A model generated the notes under the pieces. That model saw only the letters and a program-made list of their open reading frames with translations. It did not search any database and had not been told where the DNA came from. Both the position numbers and the translations under genes were made by a program. A stretch of 25,779 nt of DNA from Mucidula mucida (Eukaryota > Basidiomycota > Agaricomycetes > Agaricales > Physalacriaceae), in contig JADNYV010000483.1 of NCBI GenBank assembly GCA_015501055.1, positions 1-25,779 of the forward strand, given 5' to 3'. How positions within the stretch are numbered: the first letter of the stretch is position 1; every line of letters starts with the position of its first letter. This document shows, piece after piece, positions 1 to 9,724 of this stretch.

Positions 1-603
1 CCCGGTCTGTATGCAACAGTTATTCGACTTACAGGCGGAGGTAGAACATCCATCTACTGGTGAAAGTCTTGCTGGGAAATAGCAGGCTGCCGAGCTTCCG
101 GACCCGGTCGGATGTAGCATGGATTACAGACTTGTTTCCTCCACTTTTTCTACTCGAGTCTATGTACCCGCCTTCTAGAAACAGCTATGAGGTATTTCTC
201 ATCGTGCGTGGTCGGAAACTGAATTTCGGTTTTGAAGTTTAGGAGTGACTCTAGCTAGCTTATTATTAGCGCAAGGCGCTGCTGCTACCTCGAACGCCTC
301 TGCGGATCTTCGCTATGATCAGCGCTACAGGACCATTCGGAATGGCATTCGGAGCCTCGGACTTTGGATGAAAGTGACTGATCAACGTCTTGTCGCTGAT
401 CGGAGGGACGCGATCCTCACGAGCTCGTGTACACCAAATCTATATCTCCCAAACGAAGCATACTACTAAGTCGGGACGCGGACACTTTCGTTGGCCGACA
501 ACACGAACAGATTGCTGCCTGAGTCTACCGTGGAATTATAACGGCGGGGTCGTCATACTTCTCGAGTCGATTCGTATTCCTAATATGAAGCCAGGACCAA
601 GAG
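1..603. other. No gene recognised
   Basis: Only short chance reading frames are seen on both strands. None has an ATG with a plausible intron structure, a signal peptide or a recognisable domain. The right end (about 604 onward) is the promoter of the first small secreted peptide gene. Confidence 0.6.
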
Positions 604-609
604 TATAAG
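604..609 (+). promoter_or_regulatory. TATA-like box of peptide gene 1
   Basis: TATAAG lies 81 bp upstream of the ATG at 685. The two paralogous genes also have TATA boxes, 63 and 104 bp before their ATGs, which supports a real promoter here. Confidence 0.45.
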
Positions 610-684
610 TACATTGGCCGCGAGCACTCAGGACACCGACACCCAGTATCCTGCCTCGCCACTGCGACTCTTAATACACTCACC

Positions 685-889
685 ATGAAGTTCATCATTA
701 TGTACACTCTGATGTTGGCTACATTTGTGTACGCTCGTCCCGGGTGTAGGCGTGATAGAGACCTTGGTCAGTCAATCCTTACGAGGACTCAAAGGTCAAA
801 TGTATCTAGACTAACGACGCACAGAAAACCTGGATCAACCTGCCCGTGCCAAGGTTGACGATGCTGACGGTGGCCCATTGTGTTTCTGA
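685..889 (+). CDS. Small secreted peptide precursor, family copy 1 (two exons)
   Basis: The exons are 685-766 and 825-889. The intron (767-824, 58 nt) starts GTCAGT, has a CTAAC branch site at 811 and ends ACAG. The spliced product is 48 residues. Residues 1-17 form a signal peptide (MKFIIMYTLMLATFVYA) with a V-Y-A cleavage site, so the protein should be exported. The remainder is short, charged and carries an Arg-Arg pair. Exon 2 begins with E-N-L-D-Q-P-A-R and the protein ends L-C-F. Two more genes in this window (1734-1931 and 3135-3321, opposite strand) share the exon layout, the phase-1 intron, the signal peptide and the E-N-[IL]-D motif, so this is not a chance frame. The function is unknown: a signalling peptide, effector or antimicrobial peptide are all possible. 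The C-terminus is not a CaaX box, so it is not a classical mating pheromone. Confidence 0.75.
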
Positions 890-1733
890 AATATGTTATG
901 TCCTCGCTCTTCTGTTGTTTCCCTTTCCCTTTGATTAACGACTACGGTCGCAGGCAATGTAGCCACATTTCCGCACTTTATTGATCACACTTATATCGGC
1001 TCGGCTGAAGTGTCTACATGTTGAAAGCTCCTGTAGATTCTCACGCAATGCATGCTGCTGTCCTCGTGCGTTACTCAGGCGATCTTGATTCTTTCCTCTA
1101 GCATCTGGAAGTATTCTTGGTTGGCGATCGAGATAAGTTGGGCTTATAGTCTACTATTACCACGATCTTTAATTGAAGTTTATCGGTGAGCTACAAAGCA
1201 ATCCCATATGCGAGAATGTGATCTTGGTAGAACTGACGCGAACGGTTATTGGCTCCATACTCAAGGCGCGATAGTATATCCTCCGGCGCTCCGCGGTGCC
1301 ATGAATGACCTGCGCGAAGTACTATGACAGCTTATCGCATGTATGGTCTTCTTCGACGAAGCTTTTCCCTGGGGGACGCATAAATTGGCCACGTAGTCGA
1401 CATGCTTGCGTCCTGACCTGATAGGTTAAGTACATGACGTGGTGGGGCTACATTTTGCCCTCATAAGTTTGCTGTGCACCCGAACACTTGCGAGCCGTTG
1501 AGAAGACAAAAAAGGGTAACGACGGACAGGTGCATGAGCGTAGATATTTAGTTATCTATACGACTGCCATCCAGGAACAGTAATGTCTATCGAACTGAAT
1601 TCCCTAGGCACTAGGGACCGCCGACGGTGGTAGTGTCAGGCTTCGGTTTGCATGGTGCGAAAGGCTTTGAAATAGCGTTAGCGGGCTGTCACTAACGGAC
1701 AGCAGAGGAAGATAACATGGTACATACTGGATT
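890..1733. other. Intergenic, nothing recognised
   Basis: No reading frame, repeat or RNA-like element is recognisable between peptide genes 1 and 2. A single chance stop-free stretch is not supported by splice sites. Confidence 0.5.
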
Positions 1734-1931
1734 TCAGAACCCACATGCCGGGGCAAGGCCAGCATCACGCGCAGGCTGATCGATATTTTCTAGGCGCCCT
1801 TCGAGTTAGCATGTTGTAGCAAACACTTTCTGAAAATGAGACTGACCAGGATCTCTACGCTGATTTTCACCGCAGTCTTGGGCGTACACCAGCGCAGCGA
1901 GAAGGAGAGTCATAAACACAGTAAAGTTCAT
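1734..1931 (-). CDS. Small secreted peptide precursor, family copy 2 (two exons)
   Basis: Reading on the minus strand, exon 1 is 1931-1847 and exon 2 is 1789-1734. The intron (1846-1790, 57 nt) starts GTCAGT, has a TGCTAAC branch site and ends CCTAG, in phase 1 like its paralogues. The product is 46 residues. Residues 1-17 (MNFTVFMTLLLAALVYA) form a signal peptide ending V-Y-A, as in copy 1. The mature part starts Q-D-C-G, contains an Arg-Arg pair and continues in exon 2 with ENIDQPARDAGLAPACGF. The eight residues E-N-I-D-Q-P-A-R match copy 1 at all but one position. A longer upstream extension of the same frame (to 2150) has no support, because the signal peptide and the TATA box both point to the ATG at 1931. 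Function unknown. Confidence 0.78.
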
Positions 1932-2027
1932 GGCGATAGCGATAGGTAGGCTATTGGGATCAGTGGCGCGAGCAGTGAGCACCTTTGTTCTTGGGTGCGG
2001 GTGCGAGTCTTCGAGCTCAAGACTGCA

Positions 2028-2035
2028 TTTATATA
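2028..2035 (-). promoter_or_regulatory. TATA box of peptide gene 2
   Basis: TATATAAA on the minus strand, 104 bp upstream of the ATG at 1931. It is the clearest TATA box of the three peptide genes. Confidence 0.5.
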
Positions 2036-3134
2036 CTGGAGATACGTCTCGGTCGGATCTTGTTGAGTATAACGACGATTCAATAGATCCGAGGCTCGCC
2101 ACGGGGATGATACTGAGTGGCCTGCATGTAGTCCGGCGACGAAGACGCAAATGTCAAGCGAGAGGACCTGCCTAGACCCAACCTCAAGACAGCTGCTCAC
2201 TTTTTGATTTGTTCCTATCATTTAGAAGGCGCCTTCATTTCGAGAGACAGACGAAATGTTTGCTTCGTCGCACATAGTAGATATGTCGTGCGTGCCGCCA
2301 GCGTGCAGAATGACGAGACTGTACACGGAAACCTCAAGTCAGACTTGCCGATACCGACCGAGTCAGTCAGCGAGTCAAGTTTACGAGGTAGAACAGTCCT
2401 TCGATTGAATGATAGAGGTGGTCATGTGGCTGTGCCAAGTTACTTTTCGACAATGACCAACTCGACCGCTGGCTCAACGTCTCTCTCCTCATGGACCATC
2501 GTCGCCGCGACATTGTCGCTGAACGGCCAACCCCGGTACACGCACCATGCACTGTCCTAATGCATTCCCAGAGTTACGAAGTCGCGTTTATCAGCCGAAA
2601 GGAATACGGTATCGTAACTATTCTTGTAGAGGATATGCGTGCTGCATTCAAGGACGCGGCCATGACCTGCTCAGGCCCCGCTGAATTGCCCTGCGGTTCT
2701 CGAATCTCTAAAGGCTTGTCACTATGTCCAGCTTTCTTGGACAAGATTCAAATCGATCGTACGCTAGATAAAATTCATACAAAGCAAGGAGGCACCATGC
2801 GGACAGATCGTGGCGCGCGAACATAATGGACATTTATTTATGGTACATTCACATCGTTGTATGGACTTATTTTCGCGCTTGCGATTATAGCGTAGAATCA
2901 GGCCCTGCAACAATGTCAGACATCTGGTTAAACACCCTTTAGAACGCGGATGTTCAGATTCTCAAGAACATTTTTATCTTCTTCTCGCGGCATCGGTTGG
3001 TAAATGCCCCCTCCCTGACCTATGAATACTCAGGTACACACAGAATGAATAGGATTGACGTGTATATTTGTCTGGGTGCCGCTGGTTACTAACACACAGC
3101 CAATAACTTCGCACTACTTACTAAGAATGACTCT
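2036..3134. other. Intergenic, nothing firm recognised
   Basis: Overlapping open frames on the plus strand (about 2204-2826) lack ATG starts, splice context or family resemblance. I looked for a fourth copy of the peptide family (ATGAA-TT start, exon-2 motif) on both strands and did not find one. Confidence 0.45.
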
Positions 3135-3321
3135 TCAGAACGCGGCGAAGGGTTCCTTGTTGTCGTCTCTGCGGGGACGATCGATGTTTTCTGCACAAAA
3201 GAACATCAGTAACGACGTGTCCGATATTATCAGACTTACCAGTAGGAAGTGGCATCACTGCAATGGGAATAGCGTCCGCTACAGCGGTCAACACAAGAGC
3301 GATTGCAATTGTGAACTTCAT
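3135..3321 (-). CDS. Small secreted peptide precursor, family copy 3 (two exons)
   Basis: Reading on the minus strand, exon 1 is 3321-3240 and exon 2 is 3190-3135. The intron (3239-3191, 49 nt) has a textbook GTAAGT donor, a TTACTGATG branch region and a TTTTGTGCAG acceptor, again in phase 1. The product is 45 residues. A signal peptide (MKFTIAIALVLTAVADA) ends A-D-A. It is followed by a hydrophobic, proline-containing stretch and the exon-2 segment ENIDRPRRDDNKEPFAAF. Exon 2 has exactly the same length (56 nt) as in copy 2. The mature N-terminus has diverged strongly and has no cysteines, while the E-N-I-D-x-P-x-R block and a C-terminal Phe are retained. Reading straight through the intron gives a 66-residue frame, which I think is wrong. 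Function unknown. Confidence 0.78.
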
Positions 3322-3378
3322 AACGGTATGTGATGTTTGAACCTGAGGGATGAATAGGAGAGTACTCCAGAGCGTCAG

Positions 3379-3384
3379 TTTATA
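3379..3384 (-). promoter_or_regulatory. TATA box of peptide gene 3
   Basis: TATAAA on the minus strand, 63 bp before the ATG at 3321. Confidence 0.5.
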
Positions 3385-3399
3385 TGCTGTGAGTGCTTC

Positions 3400-4218
3400 T
3401 CACGCCGGATAATACATCACTCCTCCGTCTCGCGCAGACGTGGATATCTGAATACTGTGGCAAGAGCGAAACCCACTTGCGGTCATTGCATCACGCGCGT
3501 TATATATTCAGACGCGTATTTGAAGATATTCTTCCCGCATCTACAGGATGGAGGTGACCGGAGCTTGAACGAGCTCACGATAGCGTGGAATTTCCATGAC
3601 ACCTGCTTTCAAGTTCCTCCGTTTACATAGGAGGATAGTGTCCTTGGAAGGTAGGTATAGGCCATTTCCGCTGAAAGGAGAAGCTGCGGCTCCGTGGCTG
3701 AAATTACGTCCTACTCTAGGACGGTGAGAACGTTCCAGCACCGAAAGGGGTCTTGGGTAATTATTGCGAGTCGCGCTCTTGCGTAGCTGTCGACGTTTCT
3801 AGAAATCCAACTTCGAGCAGCGTTTTAGTGACTGTGTCTGCCAACAGGACAAAGCTCATCGCGGGTGACTCGTAGTAACTCGTTCAGGCGATACGTTGCA
3901 TTGAGCGAGTTTACAAGCCACTGGATTAGTGTCTTCTGGGTATTTCTCCATGTTTTTGGCACTTTACCTGAGTGGCGACAATACCGATCATTGATCAACC
4001 GTCGATCGTCCCAGCTAGTCTTGTGCCCTAGGCCACGCTTACCTAATTACAAATATGCTGTTTCCTTCCAACCACCATCTTCGTTGAAACGCCGTTGTCA
4101 TTGGTTTGACCCTTTGCCGTAACACCTATAATGCCATGCGAGGCGGTGTTATTGCTCTTGAACGACAACCAACATGTCTTTGTGAGTGCAGTCTACAATT
4201 CTCTTTCAGCTCTCACCA
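3400..4218. other. Intergenic and upstream region of the F-box gene
   Basis: No domain, repeat or RNA gene is recognised. Small frames such as 3541-3741 (-) and 3865-4122 (+) have no supporting start or splice context. An ATG near 4174 is followed by GTGAGT and CTTTCAG, but that gap (28 nt) is too short for an intron. Confidence 0.5.
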
Positions 4219-5532
4219 ATGCGTGTGTTTAGGATGAATCTTACCGTCACGCAAATTCCACCTGAAATATGGCTGGATATATTCGAGAAGGTTTCCCGAC
4301 GACCAATGAACAGCCTGGACACCACATGTGCGCCATGGACGCTGGGCCAGGTCTGTACGACTTGGCGCCAGATCGTCCTTAACAACTCGTCCCTGTGGTC
4401 GACGCTCATTGTCACCTGGGAGCCCCCAAGGTCATCCGAAATCCTGACTGAGCACCTTCGGCGATCTGCAGCCCACCCTCTCGACGTTGCGATGAAAGTA
4501 CCAACACGCATCGATGACGACGCCCACATTGTCGCGAACACTATCGCGTTGACATCGCGCTTTTCATCTATGGATCTCGTGACACAGCAATCCTATCGTT
4601 GGCGCGTAATCGAGCTCGTTGCCTACTCCGATATAAATATCGCAGACCGGCTCAAAGGGAAGCTTCCATTACTTGAGGAGTTTTATCTGAAGAAGCCATT
4701 TGGACAAGGGACGGGGCTACATGATCAAGAGCTCATCCGGACTTTCCTAGAGGCCCCCAAATTGCGCAAGGCCGATTTCCGCGACAGCCAGATCATGGAA
4801 GCGCCCAACGGGGCTGTTGTTCCCATAACACATCTGGGCGTAACGATGAATTCGATCACGGAAATCGAGTACCTTCGCTCTTATGCGTCTCTTGTCGAGC
4901 TGCATCTTGACTGCTACCAGGAGCCGCTCGTCAGCCCTATTTGCATCACCCTCCCCACAATCGAGATGCTTGGCGTGCGGCATTCCATCATCCTCGACGC
5001 GCTCACGCTGCCCAATCTAGGAACGCTCACCGTGCGCGACTGTACCCCCCAGTCGTGCGAGATCCTTGAGAACTTTCTAGAGCGCTCTCGATGCCACTTG
5101 ACGGTGCTCTCTCTCCTCGAAGGCGAGCTACTCGCCAAGGTTGATCTCACTCAGCCAGCCTTCCGACACGTCATCCGAGTCACACTGCCCATACCCGAGA
5201 TGGCGCGTATAACGATGAGCAAGCTGTCTAGTCCGGGGGTTCTGCCGTCGCTCCAGATTGTGACCGCCATGGTGAGCGATGTGCAGTTTGGCTTGGAGGG
5301 CGAACATGAGCTGGAGGCGACCGAGTTCATCGCGTTTTTGAGGCACAGAGCGGGGTTGAAGTTGCTGAGGATGTATTGCTCGGATCCGGACTTTGTGGCG
5401 CTGCAGGATGCGGGGCTGAGAGAGCTGGAGGCGGCGGGGCTGGCGGTGACGCTGGATAATTTTAACAGTAATCATGATGAGTGGAAATGGTGGAAGGGGC
5501 CGTATTGGTTTCCTGTGGTCACTGTTCCGTGA
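4219..5532 (+). CDS. F-box-like domain protein
   Basis: This is a single-exon gene of 437 codons if it starts at the ATG at 4219; the ATG at 4234 (MNLTVTQIPPEIWLDIF) is equally plausible. The open frame extends to 4186 but has no ATG there. An F-box-like domain occupies about residues 9-52: it opens IPPEIWLDIFEKV, then L-G-Q-V-C-T-T-W-R-Q-I-V, then S-S-L-W-S-T. That is the pattern of the very large Agaricomycete F-box family, which binds Skp1 in SCF ubiquitin ligases. The rest (about 60-420) alternates short hydrophobic strands and helices like a degenerate leucine-rich repeat substrate-binding part, but no clean repeat register is visible. The target is unknown. The acidic and Trp-rich C-terminus (W-K-W-W-K) is intact. 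A convergent gene starts downstream on the other strand. Confidence 0.85.
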   Translation: MRVFRMNLTVTQIPPEIWLDIFEKVSRRPMNSLDTTCAPWTLGQVCTTWRQIVLNNSSLWSTLIVTWEPPRSSEILTEHLRRSAAHPLDVAMKVPTRIDDDAHIVANTIALTSRFSSMDLVTQQSYRWRVIELVAYSDINIADRLKGKLPLLEEFYLKKPFGQGTGLHDQELIRTFLEAPKLRKADFRDSQIMEAPNGAVVPITHLGVTMNSITEIEYLRSYASLVELHLDCYQEPLVSPICITLPTIEMLGVRHSIILDALTLPNLGTLTVRDCTPQSCEILENFLERSRCHLTVLSLLEGELLAKVDLTQPAFRHVIRVTLPIPEMARITMSKLSSPGVLPSLQIVTAMVSDVQFGLEGEHELEATEFIAFLRHRAGLKLLRMYCSDPDFVALQDAGLRELEAAGLAVTLDNFNSNHDEWKWWKGPYWFPVVTVP

Positions 5533-5823
5533 ACTTGGTTTGAACATATGAATTATAATACCGTTTTAATGCGACTGACTTTATACCTCTCCTAGTAATG
5601 CAATTTAACGTTCTTGTCTTTCCACGATTGATTTCTTACTGCCGGAAAAGTCGTCTTCGAATTTATCTCTTGGTCAGTCTAAACGATAGGTTTCTTAGAT
5701 CGCAATGCAAAACGACAGCTACGTATATGGGCATCATGACACTCATTGACCACAGGAACTGGGAGTATATTCTCGCTCGAATCGTTTTGCTTCTTGGTTT
5801 TAAGGGATACATGACGTGTCAAA

Positions 5824-7001
5824 TCAAACACTCCCGGGCGGCAGTCCCTCGAATGCATTTTTCAACAGGACCAGCAACCTTTCTTTCACCAATGGCGCGG
5901 GATTGGGATATGGACTCTTCGCGGCGATATCTGCAGCCTTTTCCAAATCGTCTTCTTTCATCCCGAGCTCCTTCAGGGAATAAGGTGCACCCAGTCCTTT
6001 CGCTAGTTCGTAGACGCCCTGCGCTGCATCCGAGACCCCCAAGGCCTCAGCGACCTTGGACATCGCGTCCTCTGCATACGGCGTATTATAGGCTATGGCG
6101 TGTGGAAGAATGACGGTGTGCGTTTCGGCGTGAGGCAAGCCGAATGTTCCGCCTGCTCAGAATGGTCAAGCAGGGATTGCCGTGAGGGGGGGGGGGATTG
6201 TTCGTACCAAGAGTGTGGCATAGTTTGTGATGCAAACCCATTCCGACAACGCCGAGGCACGAAGCGCACGCCCAGGCGCCGTATAACGCGTCGCTTCTCG
6301 CGTCAAGGCTCGCTGGATCCGAGGCTAGGATGGGAAGCGCTTTGGCGATACTCGCCAGGCCCTGCAGGGCAAGGGTGTCGGTGATAGGATTGGCTTCCTT
6401 TGAATACAGCGCTTCGACGGCGTGGGCAAGGGCGTTTATACCGGATGCGACTGTGATGCGAGGCGACAAGGTGAGGGTGAGGGACACGTCGTAGATGATC
6501 ACCTCTGGGAGAACTTTCATGGACCTTTGTGTTGTTTTCAGACCGTTCTCTGTCTGCCCGAGGATTGGAGTTGCCTGTTTGTTAAGATACGTTGGGAAGA
6601 ACGAGAGTGATTATTGAAGGTTGAAGGAGTACCTCTGAACCAGAATAGGTAGTGGGGATGACTATTTGAGGGAGATCTGTGCGGAATGCGATAGCTTTCG
6701 CGAGGCCGACGGCTGATCCTCCACCAATTGATATCAAGCAGTCCGCACCAAGTGTTTCTACGACTTTGCAGGCGTCTTCCGTGACATTCGTCGGAGTATG
6801 CATGAGAGCCTTTGTGTATATCCCGACAGCCTTATTCCCCAAAAGATCCTGCAGATCACGGGCTTTTTGCGCTTGTCCTTCGGTGCTCAATATAAGGGCT
6901 TTGCTACATCCTAAGCGGTTGAGCTCGTCGGGGACGCGACTGAGAGTACCAGATCCGAAGATGACGCGAGAGGGCAATGCGTCGTAGATAAAGTCTTTCA
7001 T
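5824..7001 (-). CDS. Maleylacetate reductase (iron-type alcohol dehydrogenase fold), three exons
   Basis: Reading on the minus strand, the exons are 7001-6633, 6574-6208 and 6152-5824, with introns of 58 and 55 nt (GT..AG). The spliced frame is exact and gives 354 residues, the usual length of the family. The enzyme reduces maleylacetate to 3-oxoadipate with NAD(P)H, the last step before the oxoadipate route in degradation of hydroxyquinol, resorcinol and chlorinated aromatics. It is expected in the cytosol. Visible hallmarks are the dinucleotide loop G-G-G-S-A-V-G (residues 93-99), PTTYSGSE (116-123), ASGINALAHAVEALYS in exon 2, and the His-rich block H-K-L-C-H-T-L-G-G-T-F-G-L-P-H-A-E-T-H, which is interrupted by intron 2 and typical of maleylacetate reductase. 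A run of 11 G (plus strand 6186-6196) lies inside intron 2 and leaves the coding sequence untouched. No hydroxyquinol dioxygenase or monooxygenase partner gene is present in the window. Another Fe-ADH activity is possible but less likely. Confidence 0.9.
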
Positions 7002-8727
7002 GATGATGGCTGTTTGAAGGATAAGGACAGAGCTGACTGATCAGCATCCGTGGGCGTTGTGTAACCAAATGTGGCGTCGTCGGTCCGAGACGAATGCGGG
7101 GTTATAAAACATCCGAGGAGCCATTCCGCTTCGCCACTCAGCGATAAATTGAAGTTCTAGCGCGCAAGTCTGGTAAGTTCTGGCATGATGGTGACTTCAA
7201 ACATGAAACTGACCAGCTACTGGCTAGACCGATCTTCTCAGCCAACATGAATATGCTGCTTATGTCTGCTTGTCTGCGGCTTCCGGCGCGTAATCTAGGT
7301 TCCGTCTCGTTTCCCAATCCCCACATACGCGTCTGAGGCAGCGATTCCCTCGACGCGTCGCCTACCTTCTCCACCACTCCGCTCTGGCATCAAGCTCCTG
7401 AAGCGTGGCAGAAGCTCTACAAGGAATGGAACGCAATCAACAAGAATGAAGTAACTTTAAGTATTCACGAAAGAAAGCCTGGAAAGGAAGGAAGGAAGAA
7501 AATCGATACACGGCACGGTCCCACAGAGGAACGCCGGCGGCAGAGTACAGGCAATATGTAGTGCACTAAACTACACTGCCCTTGTTACCACCTCATCCTG
7601 GAATTGCACCCCAGAATAGTGTATTCAATTTTTTCTCTCCCCATGCAAAAGAAAAATTCGACATATTCTTAGGCTGACGAGGGAGACTAACCCCAGAAGG
7701 CGGCCGTCGTATCAAAGTCTCTTCGCCAGCGTCTTTGCAGTCGCCACTCCTCCGGAAACAGCGTCTTGATCACAGGGCAACCATGGATAGGCAAGTAACC
7801 ATACTCAAAAATACAAATACTTATCAATTTCTAGCAAACCGCCTTTTCTTGTGGTACGGCTTAATTGGCCTTATCACGCTCCATCAGGTTCTCTTCTTTG
7901 CACAAGACAGTCGTCTTCATCTGTTTGAAGGGTTATTTCGCCAAGGTGAAGGATCAGCCGACCATACCTGTATTCGAGGACGATCCAGCGCGTCCAGTTG
8001 GGCTTTCATAGATACCGACTTACTGGTCAATGTGTGTCGCGACGAGTCCCGGTGTCGCCCTTGCGTAACATGTCCACCGTATGGTTCATCCTGCTCTCGG
8101 ACACGCTTGACGTCTACGCTCCCGCTCTTTCTGGAAGCCAGCCGGAGCGCGCTCGATGAGATCTCTCAACTCTTCCTCTCAACATCGCCTTTGTGTTTCT
8201 GACTTGCGCAGTTTGCGATTGTATGGCCGAACCACCCGCAAGTCTGCTTTCATATTCCTTTCGTCTTTCATTGACCGTTCTCAGGTCGGAGACTCTCTCC
8301 CTCAAGGTCAATCCAAGAGCGTGCCGCTGTCATCACTAGCCCAAGTGTGCGTCTTTTTCATATGTCTTCCTTCTTCTCAACTTACCGTCGCATAGACGGG
8401 AAAGGTATTCCGCCATGCTTCCGCCCGCCTCCCCTGACATGGATAGCCGTCTTCAATATGGTTCCCTTCAGCTCTCCCCAAAATCCAAAAGGAAGCGCAT
8501 GAGAAGCGCTCACAGCGGGGTGTGGGCGACAAAAGGGCTAAGTTCGGGCTTACACACTCGGCAAAAGAGACGCAGGTTTGTCAAGGCGTGTCCTACGCTC
8601 GATAGGCTTTCTCATGTCGTTCCGGGCTCTCGTACAGGACTCCGCCTTGGTCTAGGTTTGTACACTGTACTTCGAGATGAATTCGCAACAGTCAACACCC
8701 CTTTGGTCCAAGAGACGTAGACTAGTA
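7002..8727. other. Long stretch without a firm gene; possible relics
   Basis: A TATA-like sequence lies near 7098-7106, about 100 bp before the maleylacetate reductase ATG. A short GGAA/GGAAA-type microsatellite sits at about 7480-7498. From about 7850 to 8200 several frames look weakly protein-like (for example a run reading K-G-Y-F-A-K-V-K-D-Q-P-T-I-P-V-F-E-D-D around 7930-7990) but are cut by stops and frame changes. I cannot name a family, and a decayed gene is the best guess. Open frames that lack an ATG here (such as 7735-8202) are not annotated. Confidence 0.4.
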
Positions 8728-8940
8728 TGGTACTCCTTGCTTGTACAAGAGGAGTATCCCTGGGTGCACCAAGAAGGCGCATGACCGGATCATACCCCAA
8801 ATGTCTTTGACAGGTAGAATCAGCGCCGACGGGGATTGGCCATCCCTGTGTAGTGTTCGGTCAAAGGACTTCGGTCCAATGCGACAGGTGTGAACAAGGC
8901 ATGCTACCGGAAGGTGCCCCGGGAAAGTCAGGGGACTGCT
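8728..8940 (+). repeat. Diverged dispersed repeat H, copy 1, with terminal hairpin
   Basis: The segment matches 19577-19775 over its length with many substitutions. Shared landmarks are an opening hairpin, TCCC-GGGTG right after it, GAATC-GC-CCGACG, GTGTTCG, AGGACTT, and a closing GCGACC/GCTACC-then-GAAGGT block. The hairpin here is TACTCCT (8731-8737) against AGGAGTA (8750-8756), with the 10-bp palindrome CTTGTACAAG inside. It may be the end of a decayed mobile element. No coding capacity is seen. Confidence 0.5.
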
Positions 8941-9250
8941 GGCAGCTCCTGGATCTCCAAGACAGTGATTGAGTTTTTTGCTGTTTGTTCTGAAGGGAGA
9001 TGACTATTCGCATGGACTTTGAGTGGCGGCCCCGAAAGTCACAGTTTCAACTTCTGGCTATAGATTAAAACTTAAACCGCGCTTCCGCTGCTGTAAGTTC
9101 AAGTAGCAAGAAACATTTTACCTTTCGAGTCAGCAAATCCTCCGTTTATAGGCGAACGCGAGCCGCAGATTCTTCACTGTCCGGGAGGTCACCGATGTCA
9201 GCAGCAACTTGACGGAAGTTGAAGCCGAAACAGATGGTATTCAGAGACCC
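8941..9250. other. Spacer before duplicated block A
   Basis: No gene is seen. A short stretch near 9018-9042 (TTTGAGTGGCGGCCCCGAAAG) faintly resembles the repeat R found at 16591 and 19342, but it is too short to call. Confidence 0.35.
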
Positions 9251-9676
9251 ACTTCGAGGAGGCAACCAATAGAGACTTTGGAAAATAAAAGTCAGATGGT
9301 TCCTACTAGAGGATGTAGGTCTGCCCTTTTTTTCTTGTCTGACCATCGATCAGCGCGTATCTGTATCCGTCTTGCGACCATTATACATCTCGACAACGGC
9401 CCTATCATTGTACTCAACCCGCCATAGGCCATGGAAAGCATCGTTTAATACCCAATCGTTGACCGTTCTCTAACGGCTAGGAACATCTGTTGGTGAAAGC
9501 CTGCTTTTGGCGTTTTATCTCTTGCTCTCCCGACGATCGTTTCACAAAACCCTGCTGTACGCGCGTAGCGCGTCTTCTCGTCACACTTTCTCCTCGGTTA
9601 AGGAATTGGAGACATGACACGTCCTAATCACATCATCGGATTTTCCTCCTCGCTTCTCTGATGTCTATCAGCAGCC

Positions 9677-9683
9677 TATAAAA
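9677..9683 (+). promoter_or_regulatory. TATA box of epoxide hydrolase copy A
   Basis: TATAAAA lies 48 bp before the ATG at 9725. The same box occurs in copy B at 17246-17252. Confidence 0.55.
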
Positions 9684-9724
9684 CACGCCGAGGCTCTCGT
9701 TGTTTCCCACCTACCAGACCCACT

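Noticed and set aside
1806..2150. A 114-residue minus-strand frame covering peptide gene 2
   Set aside because: The extra N-terminal part lies upstream of and across the TATA box, and the C-terminal part is unspliced intron. The 46-residue spliced model explains the sequence better.
685..3321. The three small peptides as lipopeptide mating pheromones
   Set aside because: None ends in a CaaX box (the ends are P-L-C-F, A-C-G-F and F-A-A-F, with Cys absent or in the wrong place), and all have N-terminal secretory signal peptides, which B-mating-type pheromone precursors lack.
7735..8202. 155-residue plus-strand open frame with a hydrophobic segment
   Set aside because: It has no ATG at its start and no recognisable domain or splice context; protein-like text appears in more than one frame, so at most a relic.
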